From positions 18,422 to 82,421 of the forward strand of contig CAZCTO010000010.1 in the NCBI GenBank assembly GCA_964501725.1: a DNA stretch of 64,000 nt, in the 5' to 3' direction. The notes beneath the pieces were generated by a model, which did not search any database, was not told the origin of the DNA, and worked only from the letters and a program-made list of their open reading frames with translations. The translations under genes were made by a program, and so were the position numbers. This DNA comes from CAZCTO01 sp964501725 (GTDB taxonomy: Bacteria; Bacillota; Clostridia; Saccharofermentanales; Saccharofermentanaceae). Within the stretch, counting starts at the first letter, position 1. Every line of letters begins with the position of its first letter. This document shows positions 7,765 to 14,959 of this stretch, in pieces.

Positions 7765-8184
7765 ATGAATACCGAAGTTTCGGACATCGTAGAGGACATC
7801 ATTTTCCGTTTTTCCCAAAAGAACATCAGACTGACGCCGCAACGAATCGGTGTTTATCGTTTTTTGCTCGAAAATCGGATTCATCCGACGGTGGACACGG
7901 TGTATCAAAGTCTTAAAACAGAGAACCCCTCTTTATCCAAGACCACAATTTATAACACGATAGATACACTGGCTGAAGCCGGTCTGGTTCGTTTAATAAG
8001 GGCTTCAGAGGGAGAAGTGCGGTTAGATGCATTTGCGGATCGTCACGGTCATTTCATTTGCACGAAGTGCGGTGATATTGCCGATTTCTCTCTGGATGGA
8101 TGCAACATGCCGGAATCAATGAATCAATTTCAAATTGTTGATTTTGAGGTTCAAGCGACAGGTTTATGTCCCCAATGTATGTAA
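7765..8184 (+). CDS. perR: Fur-family peroxide-type regulator (PerR-like)
   Basis: A 139-residue Fur-family repressor. The winged helix contains LTPQRIGVYRFL, His40 at the position of the PerR regulatory His, and SKTTIYNTIDTLAEAGLV. The dimerisation domain holds a structural Zn site made of CTKC and CPQC pairs. It precedes rubrerythrin and superoxide reductase, both oxidative-stress enzymes of anaerobes, and its promoter carries a Fur/PerR-like palindrome. Metal and signal specificity (Fe/Mn peroxide sensing versus Fe uptake) cannot be settled from sequence alone, but context favours PerR. AAAGGAG precedes ATG 7765. Confidence 0.85.
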   Translation: MNTEVSDIVEDIIFRFSQKNIRLTPQRIGVYRFLLENRIHPTVDTVYQSLKTENPSLSKTTIYNTIDTLAEAGLVRLIRASEGEVRLDAFADRHGHFICTKCGDIADFSLDGCNMPESMNQFQIVDFEVQATGLCPQCM

Positions 8185-8222
8185 TAAGCCAATATAAAAT
8201 AATCAAATGAAGGAGAATTTTT

Positions 8223-8762
8223 ATGGAGTTGAAAGGATCGAAAACCGAGAAAAATCTGAATGCCGCCTTTGCGGGTGAATCCATGGCGACAAACAAGTAC
8301 AGCTACTACTCATCTAAGGCGAAAAAAGAAGGCTATGTTCAGATTTCAAGCATTTTTGCCGAGACAAGCGGAAACGAAAGAGAGCACGCAAAACTATGGT
8401 ATAAGGCTCTCCATGGCGGCGAAGTAGCCGACACCAAAACAAATCTTCTCGATGCGGCTGCCGGAGAGAATTATGAATGGACAGAAATGTATAAGCAGTT
8501 TGCTGAGGAAGCAAGAGAAGAGGGTTTCAACCAAATCGCGGCGCTTTTTGAAGGAGTCGCTAAAATCGAAAAAGCTCATGAAGAGCGGTATCGTATGTTG
8601 GCAAAGCGTCTTGAGGACGGCGAAGTATTTGAGCGTGACGGTGTTGTGGTTTGGAAATGCAGCAATTGCGGTCATCTTCATATTGCAAAATGCGCGCCGA
8701 CCCTATGTCCGGTATGCAATCACCCCAAGGCTTTTTTTGAAGTTCAGTCATTGAATTATTGA
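8223..8762 (+). CDS. rbr: Rubrerythrin
   Basis: A 179-residue non-haem di-iron peroxidase that reduces hydrogen peroxide in the cytoplasm of anaerobes. The four-helix ferritin-like domain carries the iron ligands in AGESMA, NEREHA, GENYEW and IEKAHEERY. The C-terminal rubredoxin-like domain has CSNCGHLH and CPVCNHP. Length is close to the family norm. AAGGAG lies upstream of ATG 8223, 38 bases after perR, so it is in the same operon. Confidence 0.95.
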   Translation: MELKGSKTEKNLNAAFAGESMATNKYSYYSSKAKKEGYVQISSIFAETSGNEREHAKLWYKALHGGEVADTKTNLLDAAAGENYEWTEMYKQFAEEAREEGFNQIAALFEGVAKIEKAHEERYRMLAKRLEDGEVFERDGVVVWKCSNCGHLHIAKCAPTLCPVCNHPKAFFEVQSLNY

Positions 8763-8794
8763 GAGTTTGATCCAAAGTGAAAGGGAGGCCCGGT

Positions 8795-9175
8795 ATGGCA
8801 AGAAATTTGATAATTTACAAGTGCCCTATTTGTGGAAATATCGTGACATTACTTCATGAGGGCGGCGGAGAACTGGTGTGTTGCGGCCAGCCTATGATGT
8901 TACTGGTTGCCGGAGAAAACGATACTGCATCAAGAGAGAAGCATGTTCCTGTGGTTACCGAAAGCGCCGGGATAGTTACGGTTACCGTTGGGAGCGTAGC
9001 TCATCCGATGCTTCCGGAGCATTACATTGAGTTCATCGTCTTGGTTTCGGACACCGGCGTGTTTGTAGAATTCCTTCAACCCGGAGCGGAACCAAAGGCG
9101 ATTTTCTCAGTTGCAGAAAATTCGGTATATGACGTATATGAATACTGCAATGTACATGGTCTTTGGAAAGCCTGA
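8795..9175 (+). CDS. dfx: Desulfoferrodoxin-type superoxide reductase
   Basis: A 126-residue two-iron superoxide reductase. The N-terminal desulforedoxin centre is Cys10, Cys13, Cys29, Cys30. The catalytic centre is supplied by KHVPVV, AHPMLPEHYIEF and the C-terminal YCNVHGLW. It reduces superoxide to hydrogen peroxide, which rubrerythrin next door removes. ATG 8795 is chosen because GGGAGG ends 6 bases upstream; an upstream in-frame start at 8777 has no ribosome site. Confidence 0.95.
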   Translation: MARNLIIYKCPICGNIVTLLHEGGGELVCCGQPMMLLVAGENDTASREKHVPVVTESAGIVTVTVGSVAHPMLPEHYIEFIVLVSDTGVFVEFLQPGAEPKAIFSVAENSVYDVYEYCNVHGLWKA

Positions 9176-9202
9176 TTGCATTAACCAATGTAATGCGTAA
9201 AA

Positions 9203-9234
9203 AAGAAGGTGCGGAGTATACTCCGCACCTTCTT
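9203..9234 (-). terminator. Terminator of the ilvN-ilvC unit, possibly bidirectional
   Basis: A perfect 32-bp palindrome centred on GGAGTATACTCC, with 12 or more GC-rich pairs. On the minus strand it runs into TTTTTT, so it is a strong terminator after ilvC. On the plus strand the tail is weaker and may still stop the superoxide reductase transcript. Confidence 0.88.
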
Positions 9235-9261
9235 CAAATTTGATGGCAAATGCTTCTTTGA

Positions 9262-10263
9262 TTAGTCGTTTGTGACTGTGTTCCAACTCATCAGCGCTCT
9301 AAGTTCTTTACCGACTTTCTCAATCGGATGATCGGCTTCGAGTCTGCGACGAGCGTTAAAATTCATGCGACCGCACTGGTTTTCAAGTATCCAGTTCTTG
9401 GCGAATGTTCCGTCCTGGATCTCTGCAAGAACTTTCTTCATTTCTTTTTTGGTCTCTGCCGTTATAATACGCTTGCCGATGCAATAATCACCGTATTCTG
9501 CCGTATCGGAGATTGAGTAGCGCATACGTGACAAACCGCCTTGGAAGATCATATCCACAATCAACTTCATCTCGTGCATGCACTCATAATAGGCATTCTC
9601 CGGGTCATATCCGGCTTCGCAAAGAACTTCGAAACCAACCTTCATCAATTCGGAAACGCCGCCGCACAGAACAGCCTGCTCACCAAAAAGATCGGTTTCG
9701 GTTTCTTCTCTGAATGTTGTTTCAAGAAGGCCGGCACGACCTCCGCCGATTCCCTGTCCATATGCAAAAGCGATATCACGACACTTTCCGGTATAATCCT
9801 GATAGACAGCAAACAGACACGGAACACCACGGTTAGTCAGATACTCTGAACGTACTGTATGTCCCGGACCCTTGGGAGCGATCATAAAAACATCGATATT
9901 TGCAGGCGGAACGATACATTGGAAGTGAATGTTGAATCCATGGGCAAAAGCCAGTGCCTTTCCTTCGGAAAGATTCGGCATAATATCCTTCTCAAACATT
10001 GCACGCTGCTTTTCATCATTAATCAAAATCATGATCACGTCAGCTGCCTTTGTAGCTTCCGCTGTAGTCATAACTTTAAATCCGGCCTTCTCTGCGATAG
10101 CCCATGATTTGGAACCTTCGTAGAGAGCAACTATAACGTTGTAACCGCTGTCTTTGAGATTAAGGGCGTGAGCATGGCCCTGACTTCCATAGCCGACAAT
10201 CGCGATTGTCTTATTATCCAATGCGTGCGTCTGGCACTCCGAATCCTTATAAACTTTTTTCAT
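9262..10263 (-). CDS. ilvC: Ketol-acid reductoisomerase
   Basis: A 333-residue short (class I) enzyme of branched-chain amino acid synthesis that isomerises and reduces acetolactate with NAD(P)H and Mg. The N-terminal Rossmann motif is VGYGSQGHAHALNL. The C-terminal knotted domain has the metal ligands in LFGEQAVLCGG and the ECMHEMKLIVD helix, then SISDTAEYGD. It lies 73 bases downstream of ilvN on the same strand and has a good ribosome site (GGAGG). It ends in a strong terminator. Confidence 0.97.
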   Translation of the reverse strand: MKKVYKDSECQTHALDNKTIAIVGYGSQGHAHALNLKDSGYNVIVALYEGSKSWAIAEKAGFKVMTTAEATKAADVIMILINDEKQRAMFEKDIMPNLSEGKALAFAHGFNIHFQCIVPPANIDVFMIAPKGPGHTVRSEYLTNRGVPCLFAVYQDYTGKCRDIAFAYGQGIGGGRAGLLETTFREETETDLFGEQAVLCGGVSELMKVGFEVLCEAGYDPENAYYECMHEMKLIVDMIFQGGLSRMRYSISDTAEYGDYCIGKRIITAETKKEMKKVLAEIQDGTFAKNWILENQCGRMNFNARRRLEADHPIEKVGKELRALMSWNTVTND

Positions 10264-10336
10264 GAGAAGGCCTCCTTTGTATTTGGCATACTATTCAAAT
10301 CATAATGATTTGGATGACAGGATTTGCTTTGGATTT

Positions 10337-10837
10337 CTATTCAGAATCCAACGAAAGTATACGATCTCCGCGTTCGACGGCAATCAGACCGGTGCGAACC
10401 ATCTCCAGGATTCCGAACGGCGCAATCAGTTCTTTGAGTGCCTCAATCTTGTCACTGGCTCCTGAAATTTCAATGGTCGCAGTGGTCGGAGAAACGTCCA
10501 CAATGTGTCCTCTGAAAATATCAACAATCTGAAGGACGGAGGTTCGGGTTTTATCATCACAGGTTACCTTGATGAAGGCCAGTTCTCTTGTAATATGGGC
10601 ATCTCTTTCCAGACGCTTCACCTTGAGGACAATCGGAAGTTTGTGGAGTTGCTTAACAATTTGGTTGATCTCTTCATCGTGCGCGATCACGGTGATGGTA
10701 ATTCTGGATATTTCCGGGTTATGGGTCGTGCCGACAGCCAGACTTTCGATGTTGAATCCGCGACGGGCAAATAAATTGGCCACGCGTGCCAGTACACCGG
10801 AATGGTTCTCGACGAGAATGGATAGATTATGCCTCAT
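10337..10837 (-). CDS. ilvN: Acetolactate synthase small (regulatory) subunit
   Basis: A 166-residue protein. The N-terminal ACT domain (LSILVENHSGVLARVANLF, then RRGFNIESLAVG) binds valine, and a C-terminal ACT-like domain follows. It activates the catalytic subunit IlvB and confers feedback inhibition. ATG 10837 is chosen because GGAGG ends 6 bases upstream; the longer frame to 10888 lacks a ribosome site. No ilvB gene is present in the window, so the catalytic partner must be encoded elsewhere. Confidence 0.92.
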   Translation of the reverse strand: MRHNLSILVENHSGVLARVANLFARRGFNIESLAVGTTHNPEISRITITVIAHDEEINQIVKQLHKLPIVLKVKRLERDAHITRELAFIKVTCDDKTRTSVLQIVDIFRGHIVDVSPTTATIEISGASDKIEALKELIAPFGILEMVRTGLIAVERGDRILSLDSE

Positions 10838-10883
10838 ACTGAACCTCCGTTTTTTTCTAACCGTATCACGATTTGGGCACAAG

Positions 10884-10922
10884 TTCAACGTAAGGCGGCT
10901 CCGCCTCGTACTTTAGGTTGAA
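10884..10922 (-). repeat. Imperfect palindrome between mscL and ilvN
   Basis: TTCAAC and GTTGAA form the outer arms, and AGGCGG/CCGCCT the inner arms, around a 2-base centre, with an unpaired bulge on one side. There is no good U tract on either strand. It may be a weak terminator for mscL or a leader structure for ilvN. Confidence 0.45.
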
Positions 10923-10957
10923 AATCAACAAGAAAAAGAAATGAAACAGCGAAAAAA

Positions 10958-11398
10958 CTATTTCTTGCCGGTCGCATCTGCCTTTAAAAGATCGCGAATC
11001 TCGGTAAGCAATACGATATCTTCAGCAATCTTAACAGCTTCGACGGCCTTTTCTTTCTTTGCGATGGCATCTGCCTTTGCGCGAGCTTTACTGATCATCT
11101 TGACAATCAGGAAAATAACAAAAGCAACGATCAGGAATTGAAGAACCGTATTGATTAAAATTCCGTACCCGATGGCAACTGCCGGAATTTCTTCTCCCGC
11201 TGCACTGGTGGTGGCTTCCTTCAGTATGATCTTCATATCCGCAAAATCAACTCCGGAAGTCAGAAGTCCTACACAGGGCATAATGATATTATCAACAAGA
11301 GAAGTAACAATTTTGCCGAAAGCGGCACCAATGACAACAGCAACAGCCAGATCAATAACATTACCCTTCAAAATGAACGCTTTGAATTCTTTCCACAT
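10958..11398 (-). CDS. mscL: Large-conductance mechanosensitive channel
   Basis: A 146-residue membrane channel that opens on severe membrane tension. The N-terminal helix and TM1 read KGNVIDLAVAVVIGAAFGK, TM2 is a hydrophobic run near residues 75-100, and a cytoplasmic coiled helix closes the protein. ATG 11398 is preferred: GGAGG on the minus strand ends 8 bases before it and overlaps an alternative ATG at 11413. The short N-terminus also matches the family. Confidence 0.95.
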   Translation of the reverse strand: MWKEFKAFILKGNVIDLAVAVVIGAAFGKIVTSLVDNIIMPCVGLLTSGVDFADMKIILKEATTSAAGEEIPAVAIGYGILINTVLQFLIVAFVIFLIVKMISKARAKADAIAKKEKAVEAVKIAEDIVLLTEIRDLLKADATGKK

Positions 11399-11473
11399 GT
11401 TGAAGTCCTCCATACAGACAGTATTTCAAAAACTATTGATTAATTTATACCATTTTTGTCTTTAAAATGAAAG

Positions 11474-11598
11474 AGGATGCGCCTTGCGTCGCATCCTCAG
11501 GATCCGCCTTGCGTCGCATCCTCGGGATCCGTCGTTCGTCGCATCCTCAGGATCCGTCTTGCGTTGCATCCTCAGGATCCGCCTTGCGTCGCATCCTC
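11474..11598. repeat. Five tandem copies of a 25-bp hairpin-forming unit
   Basis: Five head-to-tail units of exactly 25 bp (starts at 11474, 11499, 11524, 11549, 11574) read AGGATCCGCCTTGCGTCGCA plus TCCTC with few changes. Read on the minus strand, the last-transcribed unit makes a perfect 9-bp stem, GAGGATGCG/CGCATCCTC, followed by TTTCATTTT. It therefore looks like the terminator of the P-loop gene. The other units form the same hairpin with a mismatch. The units are contiguous, so this is not a CRISPR array. Confidence 0.85.
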
Positions 11599-11618
11599 AA
11601 AAAAGGTGAAAAAATAAA

Positions 11619-12029
11619 TCAGCAGAACTTGGCGACTCTCTCGTCCAGAGCCTCGGTGTTACTGCTGCAAATAATTGTTACATCTATTTTCTTATCGGAG
11701 AGGAACGACTCCAGTTTCTCGAGAAAGTCAGAAAGTGCTTCCATATCTTCTGACTGGGCTACTTTGAAAATGCTGTCGATAAATATATGAGTTAAATCAT
11801 AATCCTTGGCATAGATCCCGCAAATAAAGCTGATCAATTGATCAAAACTATTGCAGTGGTATTCATCGATGTCAACCAATCGTATTTGATACTTCAGCAA
11901 ACGGTCCAGGCGATTTCCTCTTTCGATACACACAATGTTGTTGTTTTCCCGAGTTGCCTGCTCATTGATGTCATCAACCAGCTGGGCGGTCTTCCCGGTG
12001 CCTTTTGCACCGGCAATTACTCTTATCAT
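11619..12029 (-). CDS. Small P-loop NTPase-like protein
   Basis: A 136-residue protein with a Walker A motif (GAKGTGKT) near the N-terminus and a Walker B-like strand (DLTHIFIDSIF) at about residue 85. The rest is alpha/beta, with no extra domain. Similar short proteins occur in clostridia, often labelled ATP-binding or PilT-like, without a known role. ATG 12029 is preferred since GGGAG lies 9 bases upstream. It is flanked downstream by the 25-bp repeat and upstream by its own promoter. Confidence 0.72.
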   Translation of the reverse strand: MIRVIAGAKGTGKTAQLVDDINEQATRENNNIVCIERGNRLDRLLKYQIRLVDIDEYHCNSFDQLISFICGIYAKDYDLTHIFIDSIFKVAQSEDMEALSDFLEKLESFLSDKKIDVTIICSSNTEALDERVAKFC

Positions 12030-12083
12030 TGGCATCATCTCCCTTTGTTTTAAAATATCCAAGCGTTTCTTTGGACTAATCTT

Positions 12084-12112
12084 ATTCTACCCGATTGAAC
12101 GGATTATTTGAA
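12084..12112 (-). promoter_or_regulatory. Promoter of the small P-loop gene
   Basis: On the minus strand, TTCAAA (12112-12107), a 17-base spacer, and TAGAAT (12089-12084) form a reasonable sigma-A promoter 55 bases before the start codon. Confidence 0.5.
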
Positions 12113-12185
12113 TAGTAAATAATTTATTTTAAGTTACTTCGCTCGTTTTTTATGAATTAATTTTTTTTACTAATCAATACAAAGA

Positions 12186-12215
12186 TTAGCACGCCCATCT
12201 TATTGCATATATAAT
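12186..12215 (+). promoter_or_regulatory. Promoter of the rimP-nusA-infB operon
   Basis: A perfect TATAAT (12210-12215) is preceded at 18 bases by TTAGCA (12186-12191, four of six matches). It lies about 100 bases before rimP and just before the leader hairpin. Confidence 0.5.
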
Positions 12216-12256
12216 GTAACCGTGTTAGAATTATCGCGTAGTGGAAGTTTTTCAGG

Positions 12257-12285
12257 AGAGTGGGTGATCCCCGCTCTTTGTTTTT
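12257..12285 (+). promoter_or_regulatory. Terminator-like hairpin in the rimP leader
   Basis: AGAGTGGG (12257-12264) pairs with CCCGCTCT (12270-12277) as an 8-bp stem with one G-U, followed by TTGTTTTTA. It sits 27 bases before the rimP start, so an attenuator that sets operon readthrough is more likely than a simple end of transcription. NusA, encoded two genes on, could act on it. Confidence 0.6.
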
Positions 12286-12311
12286 AAGAAAACAATTTCC
12301 CGGAGGTTCTT

Positions 12312-12773
12312 ATGACTGGGCGTTCCCGGATAGCTCAAATAGCGTTTGATCTGGCGTTGCCGGTTGTTAATCAGATGGGATTTGAACTTGTGGATGCCGA
12401 GTATAAGAAAGAAGGCTCTGCATATTTTCTCCGGCTGTTCATCGACCGGCGCGGCGGAATATTTATTGAGGATTGTGAGCAAGTAAGCAAAGCAATGGAC
12501 CCGATATTTGATAGTCAACTCAAAGTGATACCGGATTACTTTGAGGTGTCCTCTCCCGGATTGACACGACCGTTGAAGACGATTGAGGATTATGCACGGT
12601 ATTGCGGTGAGAAAGTTGATGTTACGCTGTATCGTCCGGGTGATTTGGGAAAGCGATTCGAGGGATTAATAATTGAAGCTGCTGATAACGAAATTGTTTT
12701 TTCCGTGGATAACGAGGAGATTACCGTTCTGTTAACGGACATTTCCTTGGCAAAAAGAGTCATTCATTTTTAA
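12312..12773 (+). CDS. rimP: Ribosome maturation factor RimP
   Basis: A 153-residue cytoplasmic factor for 30S subunit assembly. The N-terminal domain (MGFELVDAEYKKEG, then LRLFIDRRGGIFIEDCEQVS) and the VSSPGLTRPL motif are family hallmarks. The C-terminal SH3-like domain follows. GGAGG lies 5 bases upstream of ATG 12312. It is the first gene of the nusA-infB operon. Confidence 0.96.
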   Translation: MTGRSRIAQIAFDLALPVVNQMGFELVDAEYKKEGSAYFLRLFIDRRGGIFIEDCEQVSKAMDPIFDSQLKVIPDYFEVSSPGLTRPLKTIEDYARYCGEKVDVTLYRPGDLGKRFEGLIIEAADNEIVFSVDNEEITVLLTDISLAKRVIHF

Positions 12774-12855
12774 CTGGTGATGGCGAACAGTTCGCCTGAG
12801 AAATGATACTGAGAATTATGATCAAAACGCATGATATTGGAAGGAGACCCTAAGA

Positions 12856-14133
12856 ATGAACGAAAAAATGATTGAGGCGATCAAACTTCTTGCCAAGGAG
12901 AGAGGAATAGAAGAGGAAGTACTGTTTGAGGCGATCGAGGAAGCGATAGTTGCCGCATTTAAACGCGAATTTTCAGATGCCCGGCAAAACGATAATGTTT
13001 TTGCCGAGATTGATCGTGAAACCGGCGAAATGTACGTTTACGAAGTGCGCGAGGTTTCGGAAGTCGTTGATAACCCCAAGACACAAATCTCCCTCGAAGA
13101 AGCCAAAGAGATTGATCCTGAGCTTGAAGAGGGAGATACCGTTGAGATGACCATTCCGGTTGAGTCTCTCGGAAGGCTTGCTGCGAATGCAGCGAAAAGC
13201 GCTATCAATCAGAAACTCAGAAGTGCGGAGCATGCCAGAATACAGGATGAGTTTTCTGACCGTATCGGAGAACTTGCATCGGGTATCATTCAGCGAAAAG
13301 ACAGTAAATTTGTTTTTGTGGATATCGGACGCGCAGAGGCGACTCTTACTCGACAGGAGCAGGTTAAGGACGAGAAATACAACTTCAATCAGCATATGCG
13401 TTTCTTGATTCTAAAGGTTGAGGAACATAACGGAAGACCGGTGATCTATATTTCCAGAAGTCATCCCAACCTTGTTCGGAAGCTTTTCGAGCAGGAAGTG
13501 CCGGAAATAGCCAATGGGGTAGTCGAAATTGTCTCCATTGCACGTGAAGCAGGTTCCCGTTCAAAAATCGCTGTGTTAACAAGAGATGAAGACGTTGATC
13601 CGCTGGGTGCTTGCGTTGGTCAAAGAGGAGCCCGGGTTCAGGCTGTTATGGATGAATTAGGACAGGAGAAGGTGGATGTCATCGAGTGGAATCCGGATCC
13701 GGCGATTTTTATCAGCAATGCATTACTCCCCGCAAAAGTAGTTCGAGTCGATACCGAAATCACAACCCGGTCCGACGGAACCAAAGAACTGAGCGCGAAA
13801 GTTGTCGTACCGGATCATCAGTATTCACTGGCAATCGGCAGATCCGGGCAAAATGTACGTCTGGCAGCCCGGCTGACTGGATGGAAAATCGACATTAAGA
13901 GCGAGTCTCAATACAGAGAAATCCTTCAGGAAGAATTTATGTCGAAGTTTACCGTCGCGGTGGAAACAAGCGATCAGGATGAAACAACAGAGGCAGGAAG
14001 TGCGCCTGAGGAGATCATTGCGGATGATCTGCAAAGCTCCGAAGAAGTTCCGGTTGCAGAAACTGCAGAGACGTCGAATCAAGAGCCGGCACCGGGGAAA
14101 GCCACTAAGAAGAGAGTCAAAGAAGACGCTTAA
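12856..14133 (+). CDS. nusA: Transcription termination/antitermination factor NusA
   Basis: A 425-residue RNA polymerase-binding factor. In order: N-terminal polymerase-binding domain (1-125), S1 domain (about 130-200), then two KH domains (the GACVGQRGARV segment near 255 and GRSGQNVRLAARLTGW near 330). The C-terminal 75 residues are acidic and low in complexity. The acidic repeats of E. coli NusA are absent, as usual in Bacillota. It modulates pausing and could act on the hairpin in its own operon leader. Confidence 0.97.
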   Translation: MNEKMIEAIKLLAKERGIEEEVLFEAIEEAIVAAFKREFSDARQNDNVFAEIDRETGEMYVYEVREVSEVVDNPKTQISLEEAKEIDPELEEGDTVEMTIPVESLGRLAANAAKSAINQKLRSAEHARIQDEFSDRIGELASGIIQRKDSKFVFVDIGRAEATLTRQEQVKDEKYNFNQHMRFLILKVEEHNGRPVIYISRSHPNLVRKLFEQEVPEIANGVVEIVSIAREAGSRSKIAVLTRDEDVDPLGACVGQRGARVQAVMDELGQEKVDVIEWNPDPAIFISNALLPAKVVRVDTEITTRSDGTKELSAKVVVPDHQYSLAIGRSGQNVRLAARLTGWKIDIKSESQYREILQEEFMSKFTVAVETSDQDETTEAGSAPEEIIADDLQSSEEVPVAETAETSNQEPAPGKATKKRVKEDA

Positions 14134-14192
14134 GGGACGAATCGGGTACGATGAGAGTAAATGATATATAAAGATATTTACGGAGGAGATCG

Positions 14193-14486
14193 GTGAAGAA
14201 GACACCGCAAAGAATGTGCGTTTCTTGCAAGGCAAGAAAAAACAAGTCAGACCTTCTGAGAATCGTTCTTATGCCCGATGGGGAAATTGTTGCGGATCCC
14301 ACCGGAAAAAAGCCCGGAAGAGGCGCTTACGTTTGTAAGAATGAAGCGTGTATCGAAGACGCGAGAAAGACACACCGATTTGACAAAGGGTTGCACAAAC
14401 CCGTCGACACCGACATTATTGACAAGTTGAAAAATGATGTTGTCATTTCCGAATCGGAGGGTTCGGAAAAGACGGATCAGAAATAG
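14193..14486 (+). CDS. rnpM: YlxR/RnpM family RNA-binding protein
   Basis: A 97-residue protein with the DUF448 signature: RMCVSCKARKNKSDLLRIV, then GRGAYVCKNEACIEDA. Relatives in Bacillus modulate RNase P. The start is GTG 14193 with GGAGGAG 5 bases upstream. It occupies its standard place between nusA and the L7Ae-like gene. Confidence 0.92.
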   Translation: MKKTPQRMCVSCKARKNKSDLLRIVLMPDGEIVADPTGKKPGRGAYVCKNEACIEDARKTHRFDKGLHKPVDTDIIDKLKNDVVISESEGSEKTDQK

Positions 14487-14527
14487 ACAGCATTCAGGCA
14501 GAGATAATTTTGAGGAGGAACATAGTA

Positions 14528-14959
14528 TTGGATCTAAAAAATCCCGGGCAAAGAACCGGTGTCACTTTATCGAAAGCCGTCACGGAGCGAAGTATTTTGA
14601 CGTTCCTCGGACTGGCTGCCAGAGCAGGTAAAGTAGTCTCCGGATCACAGGCTGTCGAGGACTCCGTTCGAAAGGGCAACGTTTTTCTGGTGATCGTGTC
14701 GGAAGACTCATCGGATAAAACATCTTCGAAAGTAAGAGAGCTCACAGAAATCAATCACCTGGAAACACTGAGATTTTCGACAAAAAACAATATCGGACAT
14801 CATATCGGAAAACCGGAGAGAGCTGTGGTTGCGATCATCGATAAGGGTTTTTCGGAACGGTTAAAAGTTATGCTGAGTGAATATAAGAAGGAACCGAATC
14901 AAGAAGAAGTAATCATGAAAGATGCAATAGAAATTTTAGGAGGCGTTCATGACAGATAG
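14528..14959 (+). CDS. L7Ae-family ribosomal protein YlxQ
   Basis: A 143-residue protein of the L7Ae/L30e/S12e/Gadd45 family, recognised by FLGLAARAGKVVSG and a following alpha-beta-alpha core, as in YlxQ. It probably binds kink-turn RNA. TTG 14528 is preferred: AGGAGG (14513-14518) lies 9 bases before it and overlaps an alternative TTG at 14510. It overlaps infB by 11 bases, and the infB ribosome site lies inside it. Confidence 0.85.
   Translation: MDLKNPGQRTGVTLSKAVTERSILTFLGLAARAGKVVSGSQAVEDSVRKGNVFLVIVSEDSSDKTSSKVRELTEINHLETLRFSTKNNIGHHIGKPERAVVAIIDKGFSERLKVMLSEYKKEPNQEEVIMKDAIEILGGVHDR

Noticed and set aside
7627..10945. An 18-base identical stretch at 7627 and about 10928
   Set aside because: It is A-rich low-complexity sequence in a Lys-coding tail and an intergenic region; no larger shared segment surrounds it.
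11474..11598. CRISPR array
   Set aside because: The 25-bp units are contiguous with no spacers, and no cas gene is present.
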